A stretch of DNA of 30,388 nucleotides from Pseudomonadota bacterium (GCA_023419055.1 JAEZYO010000687.1:1-30388); one strand, 5' to 3'; positions 21,386-29,019 are shown, numbered from the stretch's first letter. Made by a program: numbers and translations. The notes: generated by a model not told the origin, from the sequence alone.

Positions 21386-22142
21386 ACTTCTCGTAGAGCT
21401 GCGCGGCAACCAGGCCGCTTCCCGCCGGAACTTGCAGCACGACTTTGACCGGAGCGGGCAACGGCAGCGCCCACTTGTAGCAGTTCGGCTTGCGGCCGAG
21501 CACCGCGTTCGGCCCGGTGTCCATGTCGGTCGCGAGCACGGGCGCGAGACCCGGCAGCGGCGCGACGGCGACGATCTGAACGTTCACCTCCGCCACGGGC
21601 GGCAGGCTCGTCGCGACGACCGTGTAGCACTTGTTGGGTTGAAGCTGGACCTGCGTCTCGAGCACGCCGTTGGTCGGGAAATTGCCGACGATCGCGGTGC
21701 CGACCGCCTTGGCGCCCGCCACCGTCTCCTTGCGCGCGAGCTCGTTCAGAATCGGCTGCACCACCGCGGCGGCCGTCGCGTCGAGCGGCTGCACCGGCTG
21801 CGGCTGCAGACCGGTCTGGGGCTGCCCCGACTCCGTCTGACCGGGCGCGGTCTGACCGGGAGCAGTCTGACCGGGAGCAGTCTGACCGGGAGCGGTCTGA
21901 CCAGGCGGGGTCTGACCGGGCGGCGCCTGGCCAGGAGGCGTCTGGCCGGGCGGGGTCTGACCAGGCGGCGTCTGGCCAGGAGGCGTCTGGCCCGGCGGAG
22001 TTTGCCCCGGCTGGGTCTGGCCCTGCGTGTAACCCGCGGTCGCCGCCCCCTCGGAGTCGCTCTTCTTACAGCCGACGAACGCCGCCGCCGAAACCAACAT
22101 CCAACCGAGACCGAGTCGTACCCGAGGCAGTTCGCCGATCAT
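21384..22142 (-). CDS. lipoprotein with QTxPG pentad repeats
   Basis: A 252-residue protein with a lipoprotein-type signal (GWMLVSAAAFVGCKK). Residues of about 40-105 are about 13 pentads of the form Q-T-P-P-G, Q-T-A-P-G or variants, likely an extended, flexible, Pro-rich stalk. The C-terminal 130 residues form a compact domain with two cysteines (NKCYTVVATSLPP and PNCYKWALPLPAPVKVVLQV) that I read as an all-beta envelope domain seen in other myxobacterial lipoproteins; its function is unknown. ATG 22142 has a strong GGAGGA Shine-Dalgarno. The pentads correspond to a 15-bp DNA repeat that could change length by slippage without breaking the frame. Confidence 0.85.
   Translation of the reverse strand: MIGELPRVRLGLGWMLVSAAAFVGCKKSDSEGAATAGYTQGQTQPGQTPPGQTPPGQTPPGQTPPGQTPPGQAPPGQTPPGQTAPGQTAPGQTAPGQTAPGQTESGQPQTGLQPQPVQPLDATAAAVVQPILNELARKETVAGAKAVGTAIVGNFPTNGVLETQVQLQPNKCYTVVATSLPPVAEVNVQIVAVAPLPGLAPVLATDMDTGPNAVLGRKPNCYKWALPLPAPVKVVLQVPAGSGLVAAQLYEK
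21826..22020. repeat. 15-bp in-frame tandem repeat array (about 13 units)
   Basis: Thirteen 15-base units in register, such as CCAGGCGGCGTCTGG and CCGGGAGCAGTCTGA, encode the QTxPG pentads on the minus strand. Units differ mainly at third positions, while neighbouring units at 21856-21885 are identical, suggesting recent expansion. Confidence 0.9.
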
Positions 22143-22613
22143 GTGTTCCTCCGAGATCGCGTGAGTTGAGCGGCCCCGAGGCTAGTGCTCCGCGCCGAAA
22201 ACGACAATCATTTCGGCTGCTGGGGCGGAAAACGGCACAGCTTGCCTGGACTCGGTCCGGAGCGAGCGTCAGCCTCGATTCCGGCGCCGGCCCACCCGAG
22301 CTGCCAAAACGAGGAACTGAGCTCCCCATCCGCGAGGCGCGCCGCTGTCGCTCGCGAGGCCACGGCTACGACACTGACAGGAGCGGCGAGCCGGCGCGTC
22401 CCATTGTTCTGCGCGTTTCAAGTTGCCGCGCTCCTGAAGAGGCCCTGCGCGCCGCTCCGCCTCATCGAGTGAGGGGCCGATTCCCGCGCCGCCCCTGCCG
22501 CACGTGCACGCCTCGACGTCACTCGCGCCGAGCGAGATCAGTCCGTACACTCCGAGACACAGCAAGCACCGCTTCACGTCTCGACCTGGCACATCGCTTG
22601 CTGCAGACCAAGC
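22143..22613. other. intergenic region between divergent envelope genes
   Basis: No convincing gene is seen; the open frames here lack a signal, a motif or a ribosome site. It holds the promoter of the pentad-repeat lipoprotein. A perfect inverted repeat, GCCGAAA (22194-22200) and TTTCGGC (22211-22217) with a 10-base AT-rich spacer, lies about 50-75 bases upstream of that gene and could be an operator. Similarity to a Fur box is weak. Confidence 0.5.
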
Positions 22614-22940
22614 ATGAAGCTTTCCCTCGCTGCCCTGGCCATTGGCGCCTCTCTCGCCACGAGCGGGCCTGCCCCGGCGGGGGACGGTGCAGGCGCACTT
22701 CAAACGAAGGACTGCGTGCGGGCCTGGAGCGAGGCTCGGCCCCGCTACCCTGGTTACGATCACATCGTTCACCTGGAGAGCGCTTGCACGGTCGAAGCGA
22801 CGTGCAGCATCTCGACCAACGTGAACCCGCAAACCATCGTCGCGACCGTTCCGCCCGGCGAGAGCACCGAGGTTCTGACGTTCATGGGCTCCCCCGCGCG
22901 CGAGTTCGCCGCCAAGGTCGAGTGCAGGACCGCCTCTTAG
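22614..22940 (+). CDS. small secreted four-cysteine protein
   Basis: A 108-residue protein with a clear signal peptide (MKLSLAALAIGASLATS...APA). The mature part of about 86 residues has four cysteines (34, 58, 64, 103), enough for two disulfides, and beta-rich segments (QTIVATVPPGESTEVLTF). I do not recognise the family; the pattern suits a small immunoglobulin-like or transglutaminase-free secreted domain, but that is only shape. No good Shine-Dalgarno precedes the ATG. Its neighbours are unrelated envelope genes. Confidence 0.65.
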   Translation: MKLSLAALAIGASLATSGPAPAGDGAGALQTKDCVRAWSEARPRYPGYDHIVHLESACTVEATCSISTNVNPQTIVATVPPGESTEVLTFMGSPAREFAAKVECRTAS

Positions 22941-23059
22941 TTATCGATCACCGCTCACGCTCCGCTCGAGACGGCGCTGGGTGTGGCGCTCGCTCCCACA
23001 GCCGGCACTGAGCGCCCACATTGCAGAGTGATTCGTATGGCTCGACACTCGATCGAGTC

Positions 23060-23989
23060 ATGCCTCGACGCTCTCTGCTCCGCACTCACCGCTTCCGCTC
23101 CCCGGCCATCTTGATTTCGGCAGCGAGCCTGCTCGCGTTCGCCTGCGCCACGGAGAGCAGCGAGATCGCGCCGCCCGACCCGACGAGCGGCGGCACCTCG
23201 AGCAGCGGCGCCACCTCCGGCGACGGCGGGTCCGGCCTCACGAGCACGAGCGGCGGCACCTCGAGCAGCGGCGCCACCTCCGGCAACGGCGGGACCAGCG
23301 CCTCGTTCGGCGGTTCCGCGGGCCTCGGCGGGAGCGGCAGCGGCGGCACGACCGGTGGAACCTCGAGCTCGGGAGGAACGGCGGGCTCGGATGGGGGAAG
23401 CGGCGGAGCGGGCGGCAGCAGCGGTGGGTCGGGCGGCTCCGGCGGCGCGACCGGCGGCAGCGCTGGCAGCGGCGGGAGCGGCGGCGTCCCGCAGTCCGTG
23501 ATCGACGCGGCAGACGTCGTCGTCCACACGAAGAACGATCAGACCGGCGCGAGCTCGAGCACGATCTTCTTCCACTTCTTCATCGAGAACCAATCGGACG
23601 ACCCGCTCCCGATGGCGAACGTGAAGGTGCGCTACTGGTTCGATCCCGACGGCAACACGCCCTCGCTCGCCCATTTCTATCAGGGTCCGAGCATCGCGGG
23701 CCAGACGGACACCTTCCACGAAGCGGGCGAGAACAGCTACGTGGAGATGGCCTTCACCGGCAACACCATCTCCAAAGGCGCGGACCTCAACGGCACCGAG
23801 TTCCAGATCCAGATCACCGGCGGCACCTACGATCAGACCGATGATTGGTCGTGGACGGCGAGCGGGACGCGCGCTCCCAACGACAAGGTCACCGTCTACC
23901 TCGACGGCACCTTGGTGTGGGGTTGCGAGCCGACGGGCGCCTGCTTCGACGACGATACCGGCACCGCGGGCGCGGGCGGCGGGGCCTAA
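23060..23989 (+). CDS. cellulose-binding (CBM3) lipoprotein with Gly/Ser linker
   Basis: A 309-residue exported protein. The N-terminus has basic residues, SPAILISAASLLAFAC and a lipobox-like Cys29. A Gly/Ser/Thr linker of about 110 residues follows, containing a 21-residue duplication. The C-terminal 140 residues are a family 3 carbohydrate-binding module: FHFFIENQSDDPL, VKVRYWFDPDG, NSYVEMAFTG, DDWSWTA and VTVYLDGTLVWGCEP. CBM3 modules bind cellulose or related glycans, but no catalytic domain is attached, so it may be an adhesin or scaffold that displays the module on the cell surface. ATG 23060 is chosen over an upstream TTG because the signal starts there. Its stop overlaps the convergent gene's stop by four bases. 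Confidence 0.88.
   Translation: MPRRSLLRTHRFRSPAILISAASLLAFACATESSEIAPPDPTSGGTSSSGATSGDGGSGLTSTSGGTSSSGATSGNGGTSASFGGSAGLGGSGSGGTTGGTSSSGGTAGSDGGSGGAGGSSGGSGGSGGATGGSAGSGGSGGVPQSVIDAADVVVHTKNDQTGASSSTIFFHFFIENQSDDPLPMANVKVRYWFDPDGNTPSLAHFYQGPSIAGQTDTFHEAGENSYVEMAFTGNTISKGADLNGTEFQIQITGGTYDQTDDWSWTASGTRAPNDKVTVYLDGTLVWGCEPTGACFDDDTGTAGAGGGA
23183..23284. repeat. 63-bp tandem duplication in the CBM3 linker
   Basis: A 39-base stretch at 23183-23221 is repeated exactly at 23246-23284, 63 bases away, and similarity continues a little beyond. The offset is 21 codons, so the duplication keeps the frame and lengthens the Gly/Ser linker. Confidence 0.85.
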
Positions 23990-24930
23990 AAGCCCGCAGC
24001 CTGACCGGCGGGCGAAGCGGCGAGCTCCGCGCGCAGCTGCGACTCGAGCTGCGACTCGCGGAGCTTCAAGAACAGCGTGAACAGGTTCATCGGGCCGGCC
24101 ACGATCGCCCACGCTACGAGCGGCGCGAACGGAAAGAGCGGCGCGAGCGCCGTCATCACGACGTAGAGCGCGAGGTGAGTCCCCGTGCCGTTGAACGTCC
24201 AGAGGCGCATGAAGATGCGGAAGCGTTCACGGTAGAGCGAGCGCTCGGCGTCGCTCTTCATCTGCGGTAGCCCGAGCCCGAAGCGATCGTCGATGCCGCG
24301 CCGCTGCGACTCGGTGAAGTGCCGGAAGCCTCGACACAGGAGCGCGGAGAACCAGCGACCGGCGCGCGCGTGCTCGGCGCGTTCGCGCTCGATGTCCTCG
24401 TAGCTCGGGAACGAGGGGATGTCGGACGAGCCGGGCGGCGCGGTGTTGAAGAGGTAGAGGTTCTTGATGTGATCGTAGGTGTGGGCGTGCCACTTGAAGC
24501 TCAAGCCCGCGCCCCAGCCGATCACCTGCGTCACCCAGAACGGGCAGCCGTGGTTCAGGAGCCAGAACAGGTGGCCCACCATGATGCTCGTGGTGCTGAC
24601 GACGTCCGTGTAACCGTCGAGCGCACGCCCGGCGAAGGACGATTGCTTGCGCAACCTCGCGAGCTGACCGTCCACGCAGTCGAGCACGATCGAGAGAAAG
24701 AAGATCGCCGCGGCGAGCACCGGCTGCCAGGGCCTAGAAGGAGTCGACGTCGCCATCACCACGCCCGCGAGGACGGCGACCAGACCCGAGAGCACCGTCA
24801 CCTGGTTGGGCGTGATGGGCGTGGGGGCGAACAGCTTCACGAGCACCGCGGCGGCGCGCCGGTGCACGTAGAAATCGATCAGCTCCTCGACGTCGCGAGG
24901 CTTGAAGGTCTTGGAGTTGGCGGCCGTCAT
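23986..24930 (-). CDS. CDP-alcohol phosphatidyltransferase
   Basis: A 314-residue integral membrane enzyme of the CDP-alcohol phosphatidyltransferase family, which moves a phosphatidyl group from CDP-diacylglycerol or a similar donor to an alcohol. The catalytic signature is complete: Asp84-x2-Asp87-Gly88-x2-Ala91-Arg92-x8-Gly101-x3-Asp105-x3-Asp109. Several hydrophobic helices flank it, and a long hydrophilic insert (about 165-235) lies between the second and third helix groups, a feature of larger, substrate-unknown members. ATG 24930 begins MTAANSKTF; the longer upstream frame is low-complexity and non-coding. The substrate alcohol (inositol, glycerol phosphate or sugar) is not evident. 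It converges on, and overlaps by four bases, the CBM3 gene. Confidence 0.9.
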   Translation of the reverse strand: MTAANSKTFKPRDVEELIDFYVHRRAAAVLVKLFAPTPITPNQVTVLSGLVAVLAGVVMATSTPSRPWQPVLAAAIFFLSIVLDCVDGQLARLRKQSSFAGRALDGYTDVVSTTSIMVGHLFWLLNHGCPFWVTQVIGWGAGLSFKWHAHTYDHIKNLYLFNTAPPGSSDIPSFPSYEDIERERAEHARAGRWFSALLCRGFRHFTESQRRGIDDRFGLGLPQMKSDAERSLYRERFRIFMRLWTFNGTGTHLALYVVMTALAPLFPFAPLVAWAIVAGPMNLFTLFLKLRESQLESQLRAELAASPAGQAAGF

Positions 24931-25050
24931 CGGCGCGCGCAGTCTAGTGACAAGCCGGCGAGCGCGCACGCTGCCGAGTTCACGGCGCTCGGGCGCCCGG
25001 ACGACTCTGACGGAGCGACCGTCTCGCCCAGCGACGCTCCCGCGCGCTCC

Positions 25051-25083
25051 CGCGACCCTCCCGCGACCCTCCCGCGACCCTCC
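25051..25083. repeat. three 11-bp tandem repeats
   Basis: CGCGACCCTCC is repeated perfectly three times, preceded by a degenerate copy (CGCGCTCC). The unit is close to one helical turn, so protein-binding sites would lie on one face of the DNA. Confidence 0.8.
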
Positions 25084-25111
25084 CGCACGCGTGGGGGACA
25101 CCTGACGGGGG

Positions 25112-25144
25112 GGTACGGGAAGCTCCCGGCACGGTACGGGAAGC
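25112..25144. repeat. two GGTACGGGAAGC direct repeats 21 bp apart
   Basis: The 12-base word occurs at 25112-25123 and 25133-25144, two helical turns apart, as expected for tandem operator half-sites. They lie about 180-215 bases upstream of the phosphatidyltransferase start. Confidence 0.7.
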
Positions 25145-25378
25145 CCAATTCGGCTCGATCAGCCAGCGCCCCCTTCGCCGCCGGCACCTCCTCGGGCGGA
25201 CGGTGGGGGCTCACACACCATCATGTCGTAGATGCGCCGTGAGCACGTCGATGGCGGAGGACCATCGGCGTCGCGCTCGACGTCGCAATCGATCCAACCG
25301 CACTCCGTCCCGTCGCGCAATGTCGAAACCCACCCGACGCGGGCCTTCTAGCAGAGATTTCGGGCGCGAGCCCCTGCC

Positions 25379-26422
25379 CTACGGGCGGCCTCTCCGGAGC
25401 GGCCCCTGGCGGAACTGTCCGGGAGTCACGCGGTACCAGCGCCGGAACGCGCGGATGAAAGAATTCAGGTTGGCGTAGCCGAGCCGAAGCGCGATCTCCT
25501 TCTCGCTGTGCTCGAAGCGCTGCAGGAGCTTCACCGCCTCGCGGCGTTGATACTCCTCGTGGAGCTCGCGAAATGACGTGGAGTCCGCCTGCAGGCGGCG
25601 TTGCAGCGTGCGAGCCTCGAGGCCCAGCGCTCGCGACACCGAGTGAACGCTCGCGTTGCCGAGGTGGGCGCAGGCGTCGATGCTCTCCATCACGCGCTCG
25701 CGGAAACTCGACGGCCCGAGTGAAGGCGGAGCGTCGCCGGTGACGCGCTCGGAGAACCACGACAGCAGGCGGAAGAGCTTCTCGTCCGCGGTCGGGTTGC
25801 GATACGCGGCGTAGCGCCGCTCGAAGAAGACCGCGTTGTCTTCCGCGTCGAAGCTCACCGGGCAGCCGAAGATGCGCACGAGCTCGTCGGCCCGAGCCGG
25901 CCGCGCGTGCTCGAACTCGACGCGCAGCGGCCGAAAATGGCTCCCGATCCACTCGCGGAGCAGGAACACGATCATCGTGATGAGCTGCTCGGCGTCCTGA
26001 CGGCGCGGCCAGCTCTCCGGATCGAGCACCCGGTACGTGAAAACCGCGGCGTCACCCCGGCTCTCGAAGCGCACGACGGTCGCGTCCCCGAGCAAGTAGT
26101 AATAACGCGCGAACGCCGAGAGCGCGTCCTCGACGGTCGGCGCGAACGTCGCGAGGTAGCCGGGGAGCCCGTTCGCGCGCAGCGAGCAGACCTCGCCGAG
26201 GTGCGCCCCGAAGCAATCGTCGCCGGTCGAGCGACTCGCCGCCTCGATCAGCGAGACGAAGTTCCGCAGCGGGAGTCGGTTCTCGGGTGAGGAGAGATCC
26301 TCGCGCGTGAGCTCCGCTTCGCGCACCACCCAGCTCGCGTCGCCCCCGCCGGACTCGGTGTACTCGAGGATGCCCGCGGTCGCCGCGGCCTGAATCGTGG
26401 GGCTTCGAAGGAGCGTCGCCAT
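25379..26422 (-). CDS. AraC-family transcriptional regulator
   Basis: A 347-residue regulator with an N-terminal ligand-binding domain of the arabinose-binding/OruR type (about 20-205, with RNFVSLIEAASRSTGDDCFG and LGEVCSL) and a C-terminal AraC DNA-binding domain (about 245-340). The latter has VSRALGLEARTLQRRLQAD for the first helix-turn-helix and EIALRLGYANLNSFIRAFRRW for the second. Such proteins usually sense a small molecule; the ligand is unknown. It is divergent from a metallophosphoesterase across 89 bases holding an inverted repeat, so it may control that gene and itself. ATG 26422 is the natural start. Confidence 0.93.
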   Translation of the reverse strand: MATLLRSPTIQAAATAGILEYTESGGGDASWVVREAELTREDLSSPENRLPLRNFVSLIEAASRSTGDDCFGAHLGEVCSLRANGLPGYLATFAPTVEDALSAFARYYYLLGDATVVRFESRGDAAVFTYRVLDPESWPRRQDAEQLITMIVFLLREWIGSHFRPLRVEFEHARPARADELVRIFGCPVSFDAEDNAVFFERRYAAYRNPTADEKLFRLLSWFSERVTGDAPPSLGPSSFRERVMESIDACAHLGNASVHSVSRALGLEARTLQRRLQADSTSFRELHEEYQRREAVKLLQRFEHSEKEIALRLGYANLNSFIRAFRRWYRVTPGQFRQGPLRRGRP

Positions 26423-26475
26423 GTGCTTCGCCGAGGATCGTCGGCGGGCGTTTCCGCTCGGTTACGGGACGCGCC

Positions 26476-26502
26476 CTTGCCCTCGAGTGCGGCCCGGGCA
26501 AG
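26476..26502. promoter_or_regulatory. inverted repeat in the araC/phosphoesterase divergent promoter
   Basis: CTTGCCC (26476-26482) and GGGCAAG (26496-26502) are perfect arms with a 13-base spacer, ending nine bases before the phosphoesterase ATG. It may be an operator or a leader hairpin that affects translation. AraC proteins more often bind direct repeats, so another regulator is possible. Confidence 0.4.
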
Positions 26503-26511
26503 CTTCGGGTC

Positions 26512-27333
26512 ATGCGTTTCGCGTTCGTTTCGGATGTCCACTTCGGGCCTGCCGCGTACCACGAGGGCAAGCTCCGAAAGCTCACGCACCGCGCGCCCGA
26601 GCTCCTCGACGCCGTGGTCACGCGTCTGAACCGAGACGAAAAGCCCGAGCTCCTCATCAACCTCGGGGATTCGATCGAGGACGAGAGCCGCGAGGCCGAT
26701 CTCGAGCGCTACGGCGCGTTCGTCGAGGTGCTCGAGCGCTCGAACGCTCGCCTGCTTCACGTCGCGGGCAACCACGATCAGGTGAACCTCTCGGACGACG
26801 ATCTGCGGCGCTTCTGGAAGCACCAAGGCAACCTCCACTACTCCGTCGACGTCGGCGGCGTCCATTTCGCGATCCTCCGCACCGTCGAGCACACCGACGT
26901 CGCGATCCGCCTGCCCGAAGAGCAGATCACCTGGCTCGAGCAGGATCTCGCCGCCGCGCGCGCGCCGGCGATCGTGCTCATGCACCACCCCGCGAGCGAG
27001 ATGCGGCTCGAAGGCAACCGCTGGTTCGAGAAGCGCCCGTACGTGTGCCGCGTGGCGGAGCGCCGCCGACTGCGGCAGGTCATCGAGGCGTCGGGCAAGG
27101 TCATCGCCGTTTTCAACGGCCACGTGCACTGGAACCACCTCGACGTCATCGGCGGCATCCCCTACGTGACCGTCCAGAGCATGGTCGAGAACCTCGACGA
27201 CGACGCTCCGGGCCGCGCCGCCGGCGCCTTCGCCGTGTGCGATCTCGACTCGCGCCGCCTCACCGTGAGCGTGTACGGCGAAGAGACCCAGCGCTACCAG
27301 TTCGAGCTCGGCACGGCCGCGGACGGCGACTGA
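26512..27333 (+). CDS. calcineurin-like metallophosphoesterase
   Basis: A 273-residue cytoplasmic phosphoesterase. All metal-binding motifs are present: FVSDVHFG (Asp8, His10), INLGDSIED, HVAGNHDQ, VLMHHPAS and FNGHVHWNH. The pattern suits the CpdA/Icc-like or alkaline-phosphatase-like group; cyclic nucleotide, lipid and nucleotide substrates are all possible. No signal peptide. It starts 89 bases from the divergent AraC gene, and its TGA (27331-27333) is nested in a CTGA that could start the next frame. Confidence 0.92.
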   Translation: MRFAFVSDVHFGPAAYHEGKLRKLTHRAPELLDAVVTRLNRDEKPELLINLGDSIEDESREADLERYGAFVEVLERSNARLLHVAGNHDQVNLSDDDLRRFWKHQGNLHYSVDVGGVHFAILRTVEHTDVAIRLPEEQITWLEQDLAAARAPAIVLMHHPASEMRLEGNRWFEKRPYVCRVAERRRLRQVIEASGKVIAVFNGHVHWNHLDVIGGIPYVTVQSMVENLDDDAPGRAAGAFAVCDLDSRRLTVSVYGEETQRYQFELGTAADGD

Positions 27334-27731
27334 AGCTCGACCGTTTCGGCCCTCCCGAAGACTTCGATGCAGCGTCCGAGAATGGCCAGACGGCGGAGAT
27401 CTGGAGATATCGAGACGTCGAGCTTCACTTCGAAGCAGACAAGGTCTGGCTGATCCACATCGATGGTTCTCGGGACCTGGGAACGTGCCTGTCGCGGCGG
27501 CGGCGCTGGATTTGGACCCTTTGGGTGATCGTTGAGGGTCTATCGCTCGACGCCTTCATCGAGACCCTGGAACGAGCGGAGCTTCGACACACCGTCCTCG
27601 TAGAACCGGAGCTCGACAGAACCCTGGTCACCTTCCCGAGTGGGGTCCACGTGGGATTCTCTGGCGTTTCCCGTCAGCAGGCTCGGCTCGAGTTCGTCTC
27701 CCGAACCCTCCGGGAGGACCAGGCTCGCTGA
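27330..27731 (+). CDS. immunity-protein-like small protein with apparent CTG start or missing 5' end
   Basis: This frame of 133 codons after the start position has a coherent protein: RFGPPEDFDAASENGQTAEI then WRYRDVELHFEADKVWLIHI, and later LSLDAFIETLERAELRH and SGVHVGFSG. It resembles small orphan immunity-like proteins beginning with a G-P-P-x-D-F motif followed by a W-x-Y-x-x-x-E-L-x-F strand; that likeness is from memory. No ATG, GTG or TTG lies near its N-terminus in frame. The only positioned candidate is CTG 27330, overlapping the phosphoesterase stop as CTGA, so it is either a rare CTG start coupled to that gene or a relic that lost its first residues. GC is 57% at 27361-27480 against about 77% at 26941-27000, suggesting different origin. 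It ends four bases before the convergent lgt stop. Confidence 0.55.
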   Translation: MKLDRFGPPEDFDAASENGQTAEIWRYRDVELHFEADKVWLIHIDGSRDLGTCLSRRRRWIWTLWVIVEGLSLDAFIETLERAELRHTVLVEPELDRTLVTFPSGVHVGFSGVSRQQARLEFVSRTLREDQAR

Positions 27732-27735
27732 CTCC

Positions 27736-28953
27736 TCACACCTCGGCGTCGATTCGTTCGATGGGTGTGGTGGTGAGCCTTCGCAGCGCGACGCCTGCCG
27801 CGAGGCACGTCACGAGGCCAATCCACTGCGAGGTCGAGAGCGCGATGCTCGCCTCGTTCGCGAAGGCAGAAGCTCGCGCGCCAAAAGTCGCGAGCAGCGC
27901 GCCCGAAGCGAGCAGCAGCGCCGGCACGACCCCGGCGCGCCCGAACCGTTCGATCCGCGCGACGCCGATCGCGAGCGCCACCGCCGCGAAGCCCACTCCG
28001 GCCCAGACGAGCCCCGGAGCGTGCGGCCCGAAATGGCCGCGCTCCGGGTCGTCGCGGAAGAACTCGATCACGAAGCGGCCCGCCCCGTACGCGAGCGCGA
28101 GCCAGGCGAAGAGCTCGCCGTGGCGGCGTCGCTTCGAGAAACCGGTGAGCGCGAGCGCGAACAGCGCGATCCCGAGCAGCGCCTCGTAGAGCTGCGTGGG
28201 GTGAACCGGGAGCGACTCGGTGGCGAGCGGCGAAAGCCCGTGACGAACCACGTGCTCGACGAACGCGGGTGAGCCGCTCCCGGCGAGCGATCCTTCGGCC
28301 CAGCGCGGGAAGGTACCGAGCCCCGCGAGCAGCGCACCGCCCGAGAGCGGGCGACCGAAATCGCAGCCGTAGAGGTAACAGCCGAGCCGCGTCAGGCCAA
28401 GCCCGAGCGCGACGCTCGGCACCGCAGCGTCCGCCCACACCGAGAACGGAACCCGCAAGCGACGCAGCGAAAAAAATGCGCCCGCGAAGCCGCCGAGGAA
28501 CCCGCCGTACGCCACGAGACCGCCCGCGCCGACGCCGACCGCGGCGAGCGGCGACTGAAACTCTCCCAGGTTGGTCACCACGTAGAGGAGCCGCGCTCCC
28601 ACGATCCCCGACACCGCCGCCACGACGTACGCGTGAGCGCTCGCGTCGCGCTCGATCCCGGCGCGTTCGGCGAGCCGCTGCGTGAGCGTCCACCCGAGCG
28701 CGAGCGACAGCGCGAGCAGCGCGCCGTAGCTCATGACGGGAAGTGACGACGGGGTGAAGCTCCGCCCCCAATAGAGGAAGGCGCCGGCGAGGCTCGCCAC
28801 CGCGCCCAAGAGGCCGAGCGTCGAAAGATCCGCTGCTCGTCGGCGATAGCCGAGCCCCGCTACGAGCAGCGCGACGAGCGACAGGAGCACGAGCGCCGGC
28901 CCGGCAGGGACGGACCAGTGGGGAAGAGGGATCTCGAAGAGTACCGGCCGCAT
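27736..28953 (-). CDS. lgt: prolipoprotein diacylglyceryl transferase
   Basis: Lgt transfers diacylglycerol from phosphatidylglycerol to the lipobox cysteine of prolipoproteins in the inner membrane. This 405-residue version is longer than the usual 260-290, mostly through extra membrane helices at both ends. Family landmarks are present: MSYGALLALSLALGW, GARLLYVV, GLVAYGGFLGGFAGA (with the HGG-like region changed to YGG), LTRLGCYLYGCDFGRP in place of the G-N-F-x-N-x-E signature, HPTQLYEAL and YGAGRFVIEFFRDD with the essential-type Arg. The changed signature is shared by a subset of Lgt-like proteins, so it may be a paralogue. Many lipoproteins nearby would be substrates. The ATG at 28953 lies just downstream of a foldable leader. 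Confidence 0.88.
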   Translation of the reverse strand: MRPVLFEIPLPHWSVPAGPALVLLSLVALLVAGLGYRRRAADLSTLGLLGAVASLAGAFLYWGRSFTPSSLPVMSYGALLALSLALGWTLTQRLAERAGIERDASAHAYVVAAVSGIVGARLLYVVTNLGEFQSPLAAVGVGAGGLVAYGGFLGGFAGAFFSLRRLRVPFSVWADAAVPSVALGLGLTRLGCYLYGCDFGRPLSGGALLAGLGTFPRWAEGSLAGSGSPAFVEHVVRHGLSPLATESLPVHPTQLYEALLGIALFALALTGFSKRRRHGELFAWLALAYGAGRFVIEFFRDDPERGHFGPHAPGLVWAGVGFAAVALAIGVARIERFGRAGVVPALLLASGALLATFGARASAFANEASIALSTSQWIGLVTCLAAGVALRRLTTTPIERIDAEV

Positions 28954-28959
28954 GGCTTG

Positions 28960-29019
28960 GGCTAGGCGTCGAAGGCTCCGTACGAGCGAGTCCGCCGCGA
29001 AGCGGCAGCGAGCCTAGCC
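28960..29019. promoter_or_regulatory. nested inverted repeats between lgt and the divergent lipoprotein gene
   Basis: GGCTAGGC (28960-28967) and GCCTAGCC (29012-29019) are perfect 8-bp arms. Inside lies a second hairpin, GCCGC-GAA-GCGGC (28994-29006). The outer arm ends six bases before the lgt ATG on the minus strand, so the fold could control its translation, or the arms could be operator sites in the 110-bp divergent promoter. Confidence 0.5.

Larger units (their letters stand above)
24931..25378. other. intergenic region with short phased repeats
   Basis: No gene is supported. It lies downstream of the AraC-type gene and upstream of the phosphatidyltransferase on the minus strand. It holds three perfect 11-bp tandem units (25051-25083) and two perfect 12-bp direct repeats 21 bp apart (25112-25123 and 25133-25144). 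A GCGA-capped hairpin (25362-25373) near the AraC stop could be part of a weak terminator. Confidence 0.6.

Noticed and set aside
21826..22020. Regularly spaced repeat array as a CRISPR candidate
   Set aside because: The units are 15 bases, contiguous, with no spacers, and encode a protein repeat.
20286..22169. Plus-strand frame with a run resembling pentapeptide repeats (GSSLT, GSGLT, RRGLT)
   Set aside because: The run is the antisense reading of the 15-bp units that encode QTxPG pentads in the minus-strand lipoprotein, which has a signal and a strong ribosome site.
22194..22217. Fur box
   Set aside because: Against the 7-1-7 consensus only about eight of fourteen positions agree, mostly in one half; the inverted repeat itself is kept as a finding.
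22269..22832. 187-codon minus-strand frame in and beyond the intergenic region
   Set aside because: No ribosome site, no motif, and it overlaps the signal-peptide-bearing small secreted protein on the other strand.
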